From positions 5,961,501 to 6,025,500 of the forward strand of contig NZ_WBOF01000001.1 of assembly GCF_009569385.1 (NCBI RefSeq): a stretch of DNA of 64,000 nt. The letters are read 5' to 3'. This DNA comes from Streptomyces kaniharaensis. Its GTDB lineage: Bacteria > Actinomycetota > Actinomycetes > Streptomycetales > Streptomycetaceae. The position numbers were made by a program, and so were the translations under genes. Positions 8,974-17,265 of this stretch are shown here, piece after piece. Each line of letters starts with the position of its first letter. The stretch's first letter is position 1. The notes beneath the pieces are model-generated. The model made no database searches. It was not told the origin of the DNA and saw only the letters and a list, made by a program, of their open reading frames with translations.

Positions 8974-9741
8974 TCACCCGCCGAAGTCGATGACGTCGCG
9001 GACCCCGTTGGCACTGCGCCACGCGGCCGGGGGCTCCTCCACCCGGGCGTCGTCGGCGATCCGGCCGTCGAAGAGGCTGACGACCCGGTCGGCGGTGCTC
9101 GCCGCCCGGGCGTCGTGGGTGACCAGCACGATGGTGGTGCCCTGTTCGTGGTAGCGGCTGAGCAGGGCGAGGACGTCGCGGGTGCTGCGGCTGTCGAGGT
9201 TTCCGGTCGGCTCGTCGGCGAGGAGCAGCTGCGGCCGGTTCACCAGTGCTCGGGCGAGGGCGACCCGCTGGCGCTCACCGCCGGAGAGCTCCCCGGGCCC
9301 GGCGCCGGCCTTGTGCGCGAGGCCGAGGTCGTCCAGGAGTTCCTCGCGGCGTTCGCGGGCGGTGCGGCCGGACATGCCCGCGAGGACCGCGGTCAGTTCG
9401 ATGTTGTCGGCGACGGAGAAGTCGGAGAGCAGGTTGCCGCTCTGGAAGACGATGCCGTAGCGGCGGCGGCGCAGCCGGGCCCACGCGGCCTCCCGGAGCC
9501 GGTCGACCCGGCGGCCGTCGAGCCACAGCTCGCCCTCGTCGGGCCGGAGCAGACCGCCGAGGAGGTGCAGCAGGGTGGACTTGCCGGCGCCCGAGGGGCC
9601 GGTGACGGCGACGAACTCGCCATGGTCGACGCGCAGGCTGATGCCGCGGACGGCGGGTATCAGGGTCGCGCCGCTCAGGTGCGAGCGCACCAGCGCGTCG
9701 GCGGCCAGCAGCGGCGGCGAGGTCGGCTCCGCGCCGGTCAT
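8974..9741 (-). CDS. ABC transporter ATPase (MacB/LolD type)
   Basis: A 255-aa nucleotide-binding subunit with all motifs visible: Walker A GPSGAGKST at about 48-56, Q-loop VFQSG, signature LSGGERQR, Walker B LLLADEPTG, and H-loop VTHD. The order and the DEPTGNLDS block place it in the MacB/LolD/FtsE-like group that partners FtsX permeases. The ATG start overlaps the PadR stop by 4 bp (ATGA), and the permease starts 4 bp after its stop, giving a three-gene unit PadR-ATPase-permease. The PadR gene first in the operon suggests autoregulated, inducible expression, as known for PadR-controlled multidrug ABC systems. Confidence 0.93.
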   Translation of the reverse strand: MTGAEPTSPPLLAADALVRSHLSGATLIPAVRGISLRVDHGEFVAVTGPSGAGKSTLLHLLGGLLRPDEGELWLDGRRVDRLREAAWARLRRRRYGIVFQSGNLLSDFSVADNIELTAVLAGMSGRTARERREELLDDLGLAHKAGAGPGELSGGERQRVALARALVNRPQLLLADEPTGNLDSRSTRDVLALLSRYHEQGTTIVLVTHDARAASTADRVVSLFDGRIADDARVEEPPAAWRSANGVRDVIDFGG

Positions 9742-10241
9742 GTGAGCTCCTCCTGGCAGCGTTCCAGCCAGTCGAGGTCGGCCTGCAGGTGCAGGACCGC
9801 TCCCTCGATCAGCAGCAGTGAGGTCCGGTTGCCGCGCTCGGTGGCGGCCAGCTTGTTGAGTCCCCGCATCATGTTGATGCAGTGCCGGCGCTGGTTGTTG
9901 ATCAGCGTCAGCCGGTCGGCGAGGTCGGTGCCTTCGGCGAGGATGAGCTTCATGAAGAACTCGTCCCTGACCCTGGGCCCCTCGGTGGGTGCCCCGAACC
10001 AGCCGGCGAGTTCCTCGACGCCCTTCTCGGTGATCTCGTAGACCTTCTTGTCCGGTCTGCCTTCCTGCGTCACCTCGGTGCCCCGGATCAGGCCGGACTT
10101 CTCCAGCCGGCTCAGGGTCACGTAGATCTGGCCGATGTTCGGCTGAGGGTACGCCGCGCCGAAGGTCTGCTCAAGGCCCTGCTTGAGCTCGTACCCGTAG
10201 GCGGGCTGCCGGGCCAGCAGCGCCAGCAGCTGATGGCGCAC
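9738..10241 (-). CDS. PadR-family transcriptional regulator
   Basis: A 167-aa protein starting at GTG (10241) with AGAGGTG just upstream. The N-terminal winged helix LLALLARQPAYGYEL...IGQIYVTLSRLEKSGLI is typical of PadR. The C-terminal part, with a long helix (residues 105-165), forms the dimerisation arm (Vir_act_alpha_C-like, PadR subfamily 1). PadR proteins repress detoxification or export genes and release DNA on ligand binding. It overlaps the ABC ATPase gene by 4 bp and is the first gene of the leftward export operon, so it most likely represses its own operon. The 143-bp gap to the rightward binding-protein gene would hold its operator. Confidence 0.9.
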   Translation of the reverse strand: MRHQLLALLARQPAYGYELKQGLEQTFGAAYPQPNIGQIYVTLSRLEKSGLIRGTEVTQEGRPDKKVYEITEKGVEELAGWFGAPTEGPRVRDEFFMKLILAEGTDLADRLTLINNQRRHCINMMRGLNKLAATERGNRTSLLLIEGAVLHLQADLDWLERCQEELT

Positions 10242-10345
10242 CGGGCGTCACCTCTTCCTCTCATGCGTTTGGGCTGGTTACACCTCGGTCACACAGTACG
10301 GGCAGGTGGGCACCCCCGAGCAGGGAGGCCGTATAAAGGGACGTG

Positions 10346-10369
10346 CGTCGGCGCCCACCCGCGCCGACG
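10346..10369 (+). promoter_or_regulatory. Hairpin in the leader just before the ribosome-binding site
   Basis: CGTCGGCGC and GCGCCGACG form a perfect 9-bp stem around a 6-nt loop, five bases before the GAAGGAG ribosome-binding site (10374) of the binding-protein gene. A TATAAA element at 10332-10337 may be the -10 box. The repeat could be a regulator operator or a leader hairpin that limits translation. Confidence 0.5.
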
Positions 10370-10384
10370 GAACGAAGGAGTTCC

Positions 10385-11689
10385 ATGGACAGCCGGCCGC
10401 CCACCGGGCCCGATATGGGCCGTCGGCGCGTGACGCGCGCGCTGGTGGGCGGGACGGTGCTCGCGGCCGGGGGCGGGTCCGCCTGGTACGGCCTGGCCGG
10501 CCGGACGCGGGCGGCGGGCGACCCGGACGGCGTCGGGCCGGTCACGCTGGCCACCGGCCGGGACACCACGCGCTACCTGCGCGGGCTGCTCGCCGACTGG
10601 AACGCCGAGCACCCGGACCAGCCGGCCGAGCTGGTCGAGCTGCCCGAGGCGGCGGACGAGGTGCACGCGCAGCTCGCCGGGGAGCTGTCGGCCGGCGGCA
10701 GCCGGTTCGACGTCCTCAACCTCGACGTGGTGTGGACGGCAGAGTTCGCAGCCAGGCGCTGGACCGTGCCGCTGGACGAGTCGGACTTCGCGCTGGACCG
10801 CTTCCTGCCGCCGGTCGTCCGGACCGGCCGCTACGACGGCCGACTGTACGCGGTGCCGTTCGTCGCCAACGCCGCCCTGCTGTACTACCGCAGTGACGTG
10901 CTGGCCGAGGCCGGCGAGCAGCCGCCCACCACGTGGGCCGACCTGGCGCGGCAGGCGAGGACGCTGGCCCCCGCCCACGGGCTGTCCGGGTACGCGGGCC
11001 AGCTCAGCCCGTACGAGGGGCTCGCCGTCAACGCCCTGGAGGCCATCCGCTCGGCCGGCGGGGACCTGCTGGCCGGCGACGGATCGGTGGTGGTCGACAG
11101 CCCGCAGGCCCGGGCCGGGCTGGAGTTCCTGGCCGAGGGCGTGCGCGACGGCTGGATCGCGCCCGAGGTGCTCGGCTACCGCGAGGAGGAGTCCCGCGAG
11201 GCGTTCGGCCGGGGCGGTGTGCTCTTCCTGCGGAACTGGCCGTACGTGTACCACGCGGCCGGTGCGGCCGGTTCGCCGGTCGCGGGGCGGTTCGGCGTGG
11301 TGCCGCTGCCCGGTCCGCACGGGCCCGGCAGCGGTGTGCTGGGCGGGTCGGGGCTGGCGGTCAGCCGGTTCTCCCGGCGGCAGCGCACCGCACGGGCGCT
11401 GATCGCCTACCTGACGAGCCGTCGGGCGCAGTACCGCGTCCTGACCGACGGCGGGCTGCCGCCGGTGTGGGCGGACCTCTACGCGGATCCGGACCTGACG
11501 GCCCGGTTCCCGTACCTTCCCGTGCTGCGCACGGCCATCCTCGCGGCCGGGGCGCGCCCCGGCGTTCCGCAGTACCAGCAGCTGAGCCTCGCGTTCAGCG
11601 AGGCGGCGTTCGAGGTCGTGTCGGGCCGCCGGACCGCGGAGGCGGCGCTGCCCCGCCTGGCCGCCGACCTGCGCGCCGTCGTCGGCTGA
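10385..11689 (+). CDS. Extracellular solute-binding protein, Tat-type signal
   Basis: A 434-aa family 1 sugar-binding protein. The N-terminus has an arginine-rich MGRRRVTRA followed by a hydrophobic stretch, resembling a twin-arginine signal; there is no lipobox cysteine. Typical binding-protein features follow: FDVLNLDVVWTAEFA, YAVPFVANAALLYYRSD, a central FLRNWPYVY, and an SGLAVSRFS block. Start chosen at the ATG with GAAGGAG 4 bp upstream. It lies immediately before the GH13 gene and a second binding protein with two permeases, yet is separated from them by its own promoter region. It may be an alternative receptor for the same permeases or an orphan receptor. Substrate unknown; a trehalose- or maltose-like sugar would fit the family. 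Confidence 0.85.
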   Translation: MDSRPPTGPDMGRRRVTRALVGGTVLAAGGGSAWYGLAGRTRAAGDPDGVGPVTLATGRDTTRYLRGLLADWNAEHPDQPAELVELPEAADEVHAQLAGELSAGGSRFDVLNLDVVWTAEFAARRWTVPLDESDFALDRFLPPVVRTGRYDGRLYAVPFVANAALLYYRSDVLAEAGEQPPTTWADLARQARTLAPAHGLSGYAGQLSPYEGLAVNALEAIRSAGGDLLAGDGSVVVDSPQARAGLEFLAEGVRDGWIAPEVLGYREEESREAFGRGGVLFLRNWPYVYHAAGAAGSPVAGRFGVVPLPGPHGPGSGVLGGSGLAVSRFSRRQRTARALIAYLTSRRAQYRVLTDGGLPPVWADLYADPDLTARFPYLPVLRTAILAAGARPGVPQYQQLSLAFSEAAFEVVSGRRTAEAALPRLAADLRAVVG

Positions 11690-11789
11690 GCCGAATCTCA
11701 CGCGGCTTCCAGGCGCTTACCTAACACGTATCTATGCCTGATCCGGGCATCCCCTCCTTGCCTCTGCGAAACTCCAGCGAAAGAAGGTC

Positions 11790-11819
11790 TTAACAGGGGG
11801 CATCTCTGCCTGCTATACC
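11790..11819 (+). promoter_or_regulatory. Candidate promoter of the sugar-uptake operon
   Basis: TTAACA (11790-11795) and TATACC (11814-11819) are spaced by 18 bp, a plausible housekeeping-sigma promoter about 30 bp before the GH13 start. The sequence TACCTAAC(A/G)CG occurs twice, at 11718-11728 and 11816-11826, the second copy overlapping the -10 box. ATGCC-N7-GGCAT lies at 11734-11750. These repeats are candidate binding sites for a sugar-responsive repressor; no LacI-type gene is present in the window. Confidence 0.4.
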
Positions 11820-11851
11820 TAACGCGAATGCATAACCGTTGGAGTAGCGAG

Positions 11852-13552
11852 ATGCCCACTTCCACCCTCCCCGACGGCGCCGCGGTCACCCTGCCGCGCG
11901 CTCGATCGCACGCCCCCACCACCCCCGCCGCCCGTGCCTGGTGGCGCGACGCCGTGATCTACCAGATCTACGTGCGCAGCTTCCGCGACACCGACGGCGA
12001 CGGCATCGGCGACCTCGCCGGAGTCCGGGAACAGCTGCCGCACGTGCGGCAGCTGGGCGCGGACGGCGTCTGGCTCAACCCGTTCTACGTCTCGCCCCAG
12101 CACGACCACGGCTACGACATCGCCGACCACTGCGCCGTCGACCCGGAGTACGGTGACCTCGCCGAGTTCGACCGCCTGGTGACGGACTGCCGGATGCTCG
12201 GCCTGAAGCTGGTCCTGGACGTCGTCCCGAACCACTGCTCCAGCCGACACCCGTGGTTCCGCAAGGCGCTGGCCAACGGCCCGGGCAGCCCCGAGCGGGC
12301 GCGGTTCCACTTCGCCGACGGCCGCGGCGAGGACGGCGAACTGCCGCCCAACAACTGGCGGGCCATGTTCGGCGGCCCGGCCTGGAGCCGGGTCCTCGAG
12401 GCCGACGGCCGGCCCGGCCAGTGGTACCTCCACCTGTTCACCCCGGAGCAGCCGGACTTCAACTGGCGCCACCCCGACGTCGCCGCCCACTTCGAGGAGG
12501 TGCTGCGGTTCTGGCTGGACCGCGGCGTCGACGGGTTCCGGATCGACGTGGCGGCCGGGCTGTTCAAGCACCCCGAGCTGCCGGACTCGCCCGATCCGGC
12601 CGCGGACGAGCGCACCCGCGACTCGGTCAACCCGCTGGCCTGGAACCAGCCGGAGGTGCACGAGGTCTGGCGCCGGTGGCGGGCGATCTGCGAGGAGTAC
12701 ACCGCCCGTGACGGTCACGAGCGGCTGCTCGTCGGCGAGGCCTCCGTGCCCACGCCGGCCGAACAGGCGCTGTACGTACGCCCCGACGAACTGCACCAGG
12801 CCTTCTTCTTCCACCTGCTGCACGCGCCGTGGGACCTCGCGCACTTCCACAGAGTCATCGACGACGCCGTGCGGGACATCACCGCCACCGGCTCGACGGT
12901 CACCTGGGTGCTCAACAACCACGACCAGGTCCGCACCGTGAGCCGGTTCGCGGGCGCGGACCCCGCCAGCGGCCCCGCCCGGGCCACGGCGGCGGCCCTG
13001 CTGATGCTGGCCCTGCCCGGAGCCGCCTACATCTACCAGGGCGAGGAACTCGGACTGCCCGAAGTCCTCGACCTGCCGGACGAGTTGGTCACCGACCCGA
13101 TCTTCCGCCGCACCGGCAGCCGGGTCGGGATCCGCGACGGCTGCCGGATACCGCTGCCCTGGTCGGGCACCGCGGCCCCGTTCGGATTCAGCCCGCCGGA
13201 CAGCCAGTCCGGCCCGTGGCTGCCGCAGCCGGCCTCGTTCGCCGCCCACACGGTCGAGCGGCAGCGCGCCGACGCCGCGTCCGTCTTCCACCTGTACCGC
13301 ACCGCCCTGCAGCTGCGCCGTGAACTCCCGCAACTCGGCGAGGGCACGCTGCGGTGGCTGGAGACCCCGCCCGGGGTCCTCGCGTTCGTCCGCGGCGAGG
13401 GCCTGGTGTGCGCCGTCAACTTCGGTGACACCCCCGCGCCGGCCCCGGTCGCCGGTCCGCCGCTGCTGGCCAGCGGTCCGTGCGGCGACGGCGTCCTGCC
13501 GCCCGCCACCGCCGCCTGGTGGATCAACTCGCTTTCCATCGACCTGATCTGA
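11852..13552 (+). CDS. GH13 alpha-glucosidase / oligo-1,6-glucosidase-like
   Basis: A 566-aa intracellular glycoside hydrolase of family 13. The (beta/alpha)8 barrel starts at WWRDAVIYQIYVRSF. The three catalytic residues are visible: nucleophile Asp232 in DGFRIDVA, acid/base Glu296 in LVGEAS, and transition-state Asp358 in NNHDQVRT. The DVVPNH region I motif is at about 123-128. No signal peptide. I prefer the ATG at 11852, with GGAG 7 bp upstream, over the ATG at 11828. Enzymes of this subgroup split alpha-glucosides taken up by the adjacent importer, matching agl-type operons of streptomycetes. Exact linkage preference (alpha-1,4, alpha-1,6 or sucrose/trehalulose) cannot be set by eye. Confidence 0.92.
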   Translation: MPTSTLPDGAAVTLPRARSHAPTTPAARAWWRDAVIYQIYVRSFRDTDGDGIGDLAGVREQLPHVRQLGADGVWLNPFYVSPQHDHGYDIADHCAVDPEYGDLAEFDRLVTDCRMLGLKLVLDVVPNHCSSRHPWFRKALANGPGSPERARFHFADGRGEDGELPPNNWRAMFGGPAWSRVLEADGRPGQWYLHLFTPEQPDFNWRHPDVAAHFEEVLRFWLDRGVDGFRIDVAAGLFKHPELPDSPDPAADERTRDSVNPLAWNQPEVHEVWRRWRAICEEYTARDGHERLLVGEASVPTPAEQALYVRPDELHQAFFFHLLHAPWDLAHFHRVIDDAVRDITATGSTVTWVLNNHDQVRTVSRFAGADPASGPARATAAALLMLALPGAAYIYQGEELGLPEVLDLPDELVTDPIFRRTGSRVGIRDGCRIPLPWSGTAAPFGFSPPDSQSGPWLPQPASFAAHTVERQRADAASVFHLYRTALQLRRELPQLGEGTLRWLETPPGVLAFVRGEGLVCAVNFGDTPAPAPVAGPPLLASGPCGDGVLPPATAAWWINSLSIDLI

Positions 13553-13615
13553 CGATCAGACACCTATCAGGCACCTCTCATGCACCCCACCCGCCCCATG
13601 AAAGAGGACTCGACG

Positions 13616-14941
13616 ATGAGAATCCGCCGCACCCTTCCCGCCCTGGCCGCCTCCGTCGTCCTGGCCGCCACCGCAACCGCCTGCGGCAGCAGCGGCGGCG
13701 GCGCGGCCGACTCGGCCACCCAGGAACTCAAGGGACAGAGCCTGACCGTCGCCGCCGTGTGGAGCGGCGCCGAGCAGGAGAACTTCAAGAAGGTGCTGGA
13801 CGCCTTCACCGCGAAGACCGGTGCCACCGTCACCTACACCTCCACCGGTGACAACCTCTCCACCGTGGTCGGCAGCAAGATCGAGGGCGGCGACCCGATG
13901 GACGTGGTCATGGTCGCCCAGCCCGGCGTGATCAAGCAGTTCGCCGACAAGGGCTGGCTGGCGCCGCTCTCGCCCGCGATCACCGACGCGGCGAAGAAGA
14001 ACTACGCCGGCATCTGGTCCAGCCTCGGCACCGTCGGAGGCACGCAGTACGGCCTTTACTTCAAGGCCGCCGACAAGTCGACCGTCTGGTACAGCCCGAC
14101 CGCCTTCCAGAACGCCGGCGTCCAGCCCCCGGCCACCTTCGACGACCTGCTCAAGGCCGGCCGGACGCTCTCCGACTCCGGCACCCCGGCCTTCACGATC
14201 GGCGGCCAGGCCGGCTGGACCCTCACCGACTGGTTCGAGAACGTCTACCTCTCCCAGGCCGGACCCGAGCTCTACGACAAGCTCACCCGGCACGAGATCC
14301 CGTGGACCGACCCGTCGGTCCTCAAGGCCCTGACCACCCTCGGCAAGATCTTCGGCGACCGGCAGCTCGTCCTGGGCGGCGGGCAGGGCGCGCTGCAGAC
14401 CGACTTCCCCACCTCCGTCCAGCAGGTCTTCGGATCGCAGCCCAAGGCCGCCATGACCTACGAGGGCGACTTCGTCGGCGGTGTCATAGCCTCCGAGCTG
14501 AAGAAGCAGGTCGGCACGGACGCCAAGGTGTTCCCCTTCCCCGCCGTTGATGGCGGCAAGGCCCCGGTGATGGGCGCGGGCGACGCGGCGGTCGTCCTCA
14601 AGGGCTCCAAGCACCCCGAGGCCGCGCAGAAGTTCGTCGAGTTCCTGGCCGGCCCCGAGGCCGCGGCCGTCTGGGCCAAGGCCGGCGGCTTCATCTCGCC
14701 GAACAAGGCGGTCGACCCGTCCGTCTACCCGGACGACACCACCCGGCAGTTCGCCAAGTCGGTGATCGACGCCGGCGACGCCTTCCGCTTCGACCTGTCG
14801 GACCAGGCCCCCGCCGCGTTCGGCGGCACGGCGGGCCAGGGCGAGTGGAAGGACCTCCAGGACTTCCTCGCCAACCCCTCCGACGTCCAGGGCGCGGCGG
14901 CGAAGCTCGAAGCCGACGCGGCCAAGGCGTACAAGGGCTGA
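13616..14941 (+). CDS. Sugar ABC transporter substrate-binding lipoprotein
   Basis: A 441-aa lipoprotein with signal peptide MRIRRTLPALAAS... and a lipidation cysteine at about residue 23 (ATATAC). The mature protein reads as a family 1 extracellular binding protein (LTVAAVWSGAEQENFKKVL, GDPMDVVMVAQPG, YGLYFKAADKSTVWYSPTAF). These motifs are those of the alpha-glucoside binding protein AglE group. Start at the ATG preceded by AAAGAGGAC. It follows the GH13 gene by 63 bp and precedes the permease by 6 bp, so it is the receptor of this importer. It delivers alpha-glucosides to the two permeases; ATP would be supplied by a shared MsiK-type ATPase encoded elsewhere. Confidence 0.92.
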   Translation: MRIRRTLPALAASVVLAATATACGSSGGGAADSATQELKGQSLTVAAVWSGAEQENFKKVLDAFTAKTGATVTYTSTGDNLSTVVGSKIEGGDPMDVVMVAQPGVIKQFADKGWLAPLSPAITDAAKKNYAGIWSSLGTVGGTQYGLYFKAADKSTVWYSPTAFQNAGVQPPATFDDLLKAGRTLSDSGTPAFTIGGQAGWTLTDWFENVYLSQAGPELYDKLTRHEIPWTDPSVLKALTTLGKIFGDRQLVLGGGQGALQTDFPTSVQQVFGSQPKAAMTYEGDFVGGVIASELKKQVGTDAKVFPFPAVDGGKAPVMGAGDAAVVLKGSKHPEAAQKFVEFLAGPEAAAVWAKAGGFISPNKAVDPSVYPDDTTRQFAKSVIDAGDAFRFDLSDQAPAAFGGTAGQGEWKDLQDFLANPSDVQGAAAKLEADAAKAYKG

Positions 14942-14947
14942 TCCACC

Positions 14948-16261
14948 ATGTCTCTGCGCTCAACCCGCAGGGACCGGGCCTCCGGTGGCGCGCTCCGGCG
15001 CCACCGGGGCCTCGCCCTGCTCCTGGTCCTGCCCACCCTGCTGCTGCTCGGCGCCCTCGTCGTCTACCCCATCGGCTTCTCCGTGGGGCGCAGCCTCTTC
15101 GACGCCTCCGGCCACCGCTTCGTCGGGCTGGACAACTACGGCGCGGCCTTCACCGACCACGCCACCCTCACCGCCGTGCGCAACAACGCGATCTGGGTCG
15201 CCGTCGCCCCGGCGCTGGTGACCGCGGTCGGCCTGGTGTTCGCGGTGCTGACCGAGAAGATCCGCTGGGCCACCGCGTTCAAGCTGCTCGTCTTCATGCC
15301 GATGGCGATCTCCTTCCTCGCCGCCGGGATCATCTTCCGCCTGGTGTACGACGCGGACCCGCACCGCGGTGTGCTCAACGCCGCTGCCGTCGCCGTCCAC
15401 GACACCTTCACCGACCAGCCGTCCTACCCGGGCGCCCGGCCGCGCCCCGGCGTCGGGCTCGACCAGGCCGAGGGCGGCGACGTCAGGGCGCCTGCCGCCA
15501 CGCGCGTGGTGCTGCTGCCGCTGGTCGGCGTGCAGCCCGGCGCGATCCCGGCCGCCGCCCGGACGGCCCAGGAGCCGGCCGGCGGTGACGGGGTCAGCGG
15601 CACGGTGTTCCTGGACTTCGTCCCGGGCGGCGGCGGTCACCCCGGGCAGCTGGACGCCGGAAAGAAGGGCCTGCCCGGAATCGAGGTCCAACTCCGGGAC
15701 GGCGACCGGACGATCGCCACCACGACCACGGGCGACGACGGCACCTTCCGGTTCTCCGCGGCTCCGTCGGCCACGAGCTCGGTGGTCCTGCCGGCAGCCG
15801 ACTTCGCCGCCCCCTACCGCGGCGTCGACTGGCTCGGGCCCGCGTTCGTCACCCCGGCGATCATCGGCGCCTACACCTGGATCTGGGCCGGCTTCGCGAT
15901 GGTCATCATCGCCGGCGGCCTGGCCAACCTGCCGCGCGAGACGATCGAGGCGGCCCGGATCGACGGCGCGAACGAATGGCAGATCTTCCGCCGCATCACC
16001 GTGCCCCAACTCGCCCCGGTCCTCGGCGTCGTGTTCATCACCATGGTCATCAACGTGATGAAGATCTTCGACCTCGTCTACATCATCGCGCCCGGGCCGG
16101 TGCAGCAGGACGCCGACGTACTGGCGCTCCGGCTCTACCTGGTCTCCTTCGGCGGCGGCAACGACCAGGGCCTCGGCAGCGCGCTCAGCGTCCTGCTGCT
16201 GCTCCTGGTCGTCCCGGTGATGCTCCTCAACGTCCGACGCTTCCGAGGGAGCCGATCATGA
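14948..16261 (+). CDS. Sugar ABC permease (MalF/AglF-like) with inserted Cna_B-like extracellular domain
   Basis: A 437-aa inner-membrane permease. Ordinary MalF-type helices occupy residues 20-135 and 295-437. The cytoplasmic EAA loop is at about 334-355 (EAARIDGANEWQIFRRITVPQL region). Between them is a soluble insert of about 160 residues (135-295). Within it, residues 214-287 have the signature of an SdrD/Cna_B-like beta-sandwich: GTVFLDF, a DAGKKGLPGIEVQLRDGD block, and TTGDDGTFRFS. The insert sits in the same place as the periplasmic P2 loop of E. coli MalF, which contacts the binding protein. The typical family length without insert is about 290-310 aa. The stop overlaps the next permease by 4 bp. 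Confidence 0.88.
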   Translation: MSLRSTRRDRASGGALRRHRGLALLLVLPTLLLLGALVVYPIGFSVGRSLFDASGHRFVGLDNYGAAFTDHATLTAVRNNAIWVAVAPALVTAVGLVFAVLTEKIRWATAFKLLVFMPMAISFLAAGIIFRLVYDADPHRGVLNAAAVAVHDTFTDQPSYPGARPRPGVGLDQAEGGDVRAPAATRVVLLPLVGVQPGAIPAAARTAQEPAGGDGVSGTVFLDFVPGGGGHPGQLDAGKKGLPGIEVQLRDGDRTIATTTTGDDGTFRFSAAPSATSSVVLPAADFAAPYRGVDWLGPAFVTPAIIGAYTWIWAGFAMVIIAGGLANLPRETIEAARIDGANEWQIFRRITVPQLAPVLGVVFITMVINVMKIFDLVYIIAPGPVQQDADVLALRLYLVSFGGGNDQGLGSALSVLLLLLVVPVMLLNVRRFRGSRS

Positions 16262-17172
16262 CCACGACGCAACCGGCCCCGGCCGCGCGGACCACGGCGC
16301 CGGCTCCGCCCGGCCGGCTCCGAGTACCGTTCACGACCCGGCTCGCCACCCTCACCCGCAGCGGTCTGGTCCAGGCCGTGCTGATCGTGGCGGCCGTGGC
16401 CTGGCTGACGCCCACCGTCGGCCTGCTGGTCTCCTCGCTGCGGCCGAAGCAGGCCGCCGCCACCGGCGGCTGGTGGACGGCGCTGACCAGGCCCGCCCAG
16501 CTCACCCTGCAGAACTACACCGCCCTGCTGGACGGCGGCGACGTTCCCAGGGCGCTGTGGAACACCGTGCTCATCAGCGTCCCCGCGACCCTGCTGACCG
16601 TCGCCCTCGCCGCGACCGCCGGGTACGCCTTCGCCTGGATGCGCTTCCCCGGCCGGGACGCCGTCTTCGTCGTGGTGGTCGGGCTGCTGGTGGTGCCCGT
16701 CCAGGTCGGCCTCATCCCGGTCGCCAGACTCGAAGGCGCCGTCGGGCTGTTCGGCACCATCCCCGGCGTGGTGCTGTTTCACGTCGGCTACGGGCTGCCG
16801 TTCGCGGTGTTCCTGATGCGCAACCACTTCCTGGAGATCCCGGCCGAACTCCTGGAGGCGGCGCGGATGGACGGCTGCGGGGAGTGGCGGATCTTCCGCA
16901 CCCTCGCCCTGCCGCTCGCCGCGCCGGCCGTCGCCTCGCTGTGCATCTTCCAGTTCCTCTGGGTCTGGAACGACATGCTGGTCGCCCTGATCTTCGCCGG
17001 CAACGACTCGCAACCGCTGACCGTCTACCTCCAGTCCCAGATGCGGCAGTTCGGCAGCAACATGGACATCCTCGCGCCCGGCGCGTTCCTGTCCCTCCTG
17101 GTTCCCGTGGGGGTGTTCCTCTGCTTCCAGCGGTTCTTCGTCCAGGGAGCGATGGCGGGCTCCGTCAAGTGA
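16258..17172 (+). CDS. Sugar ABC permease (MalG/AglG-like)
   Basis: A 304-aa permease with six predicted helices and the EAA loop EAARMDGCGEWRIFRTLALPL at about residues 200-220. Near-C-terminal sequence FVQGAMAGSVK is typical of MalG-type carbohydrate permeases, which end in this way. ATG overlaps the upstream permease stop (ATGA). It completes the importer GH13-SBP-permease-permease. No ATPase gene follows: the next gene is an opposite-strand regulator after a terminator. Streptomycetes commonly energise such importers with the shared ATPase MsiK. Confidence 0.92.
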   Translation: MTTTQPAPAARTTAPAPPGRLRVPFTTRLATLTRSGLVQAVLIVAAVAWLTPTVGLLVSSLRPKQAAATGGWWTALTRPAQLTLQNYTALLDGGDVPRALWNTVLISVPATLLTVALAATAGYAFAWMRFPGRDAVFVVVVGLLVVPVQVGLIPVARLEGAVGLFGTIPGVVLFHVGYGLPFAVFLMRNHFLEIPAELLEAARMDGCGEWRIFRTLALPLAAPAVASLCIFQFLWVWNDMLVALIFAGNDSQPLTVYLQSQMRQFGSNMDILAPGAFLSLLVPVGVFLCFQRFFVQGAMAGSVK

Positions 17173-17225
17173 GGCCTCCCGGCGTGCTCGTGGCGGTGCC
17201 CGCGCCCGCGCCCGAGCCCGTGCCC

Positions 17226-17258
17226 GCGCCCGGCCGCGTCGCCACCGCGGCCGGGCGC
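17226..17258. terminator. Bidirectional terminator hairpin
   Basis: GCGCCCGGCCGCG and its exact complement form a 13-bp stem with a 7-nt loop. It lies between the converging permease gene and the tandem-MerR gene, so it can end transcripts from both sides. The preceding 17195-17230 is a run of GCCCGN-type short repeats. Confidence 0.75.
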
Positions 17259-17265
17259 GACCGGT

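Noticed and set aside
10289..13333. Long minus-strand frames over the binding-protein and GH13 genes
   Set aside because: They are low-complexity Arg/Gly/Val-rich shadows of the plus-strand genes, without motifs or ribosome-binding sites.
17195..17232. GCCCGN short repeats as a CRISPR or origin element
   Set aside because: The units are 6 bp with no spacers and merge into a terminator hairpin; this is simple-sequence drift in an intergenic gap.
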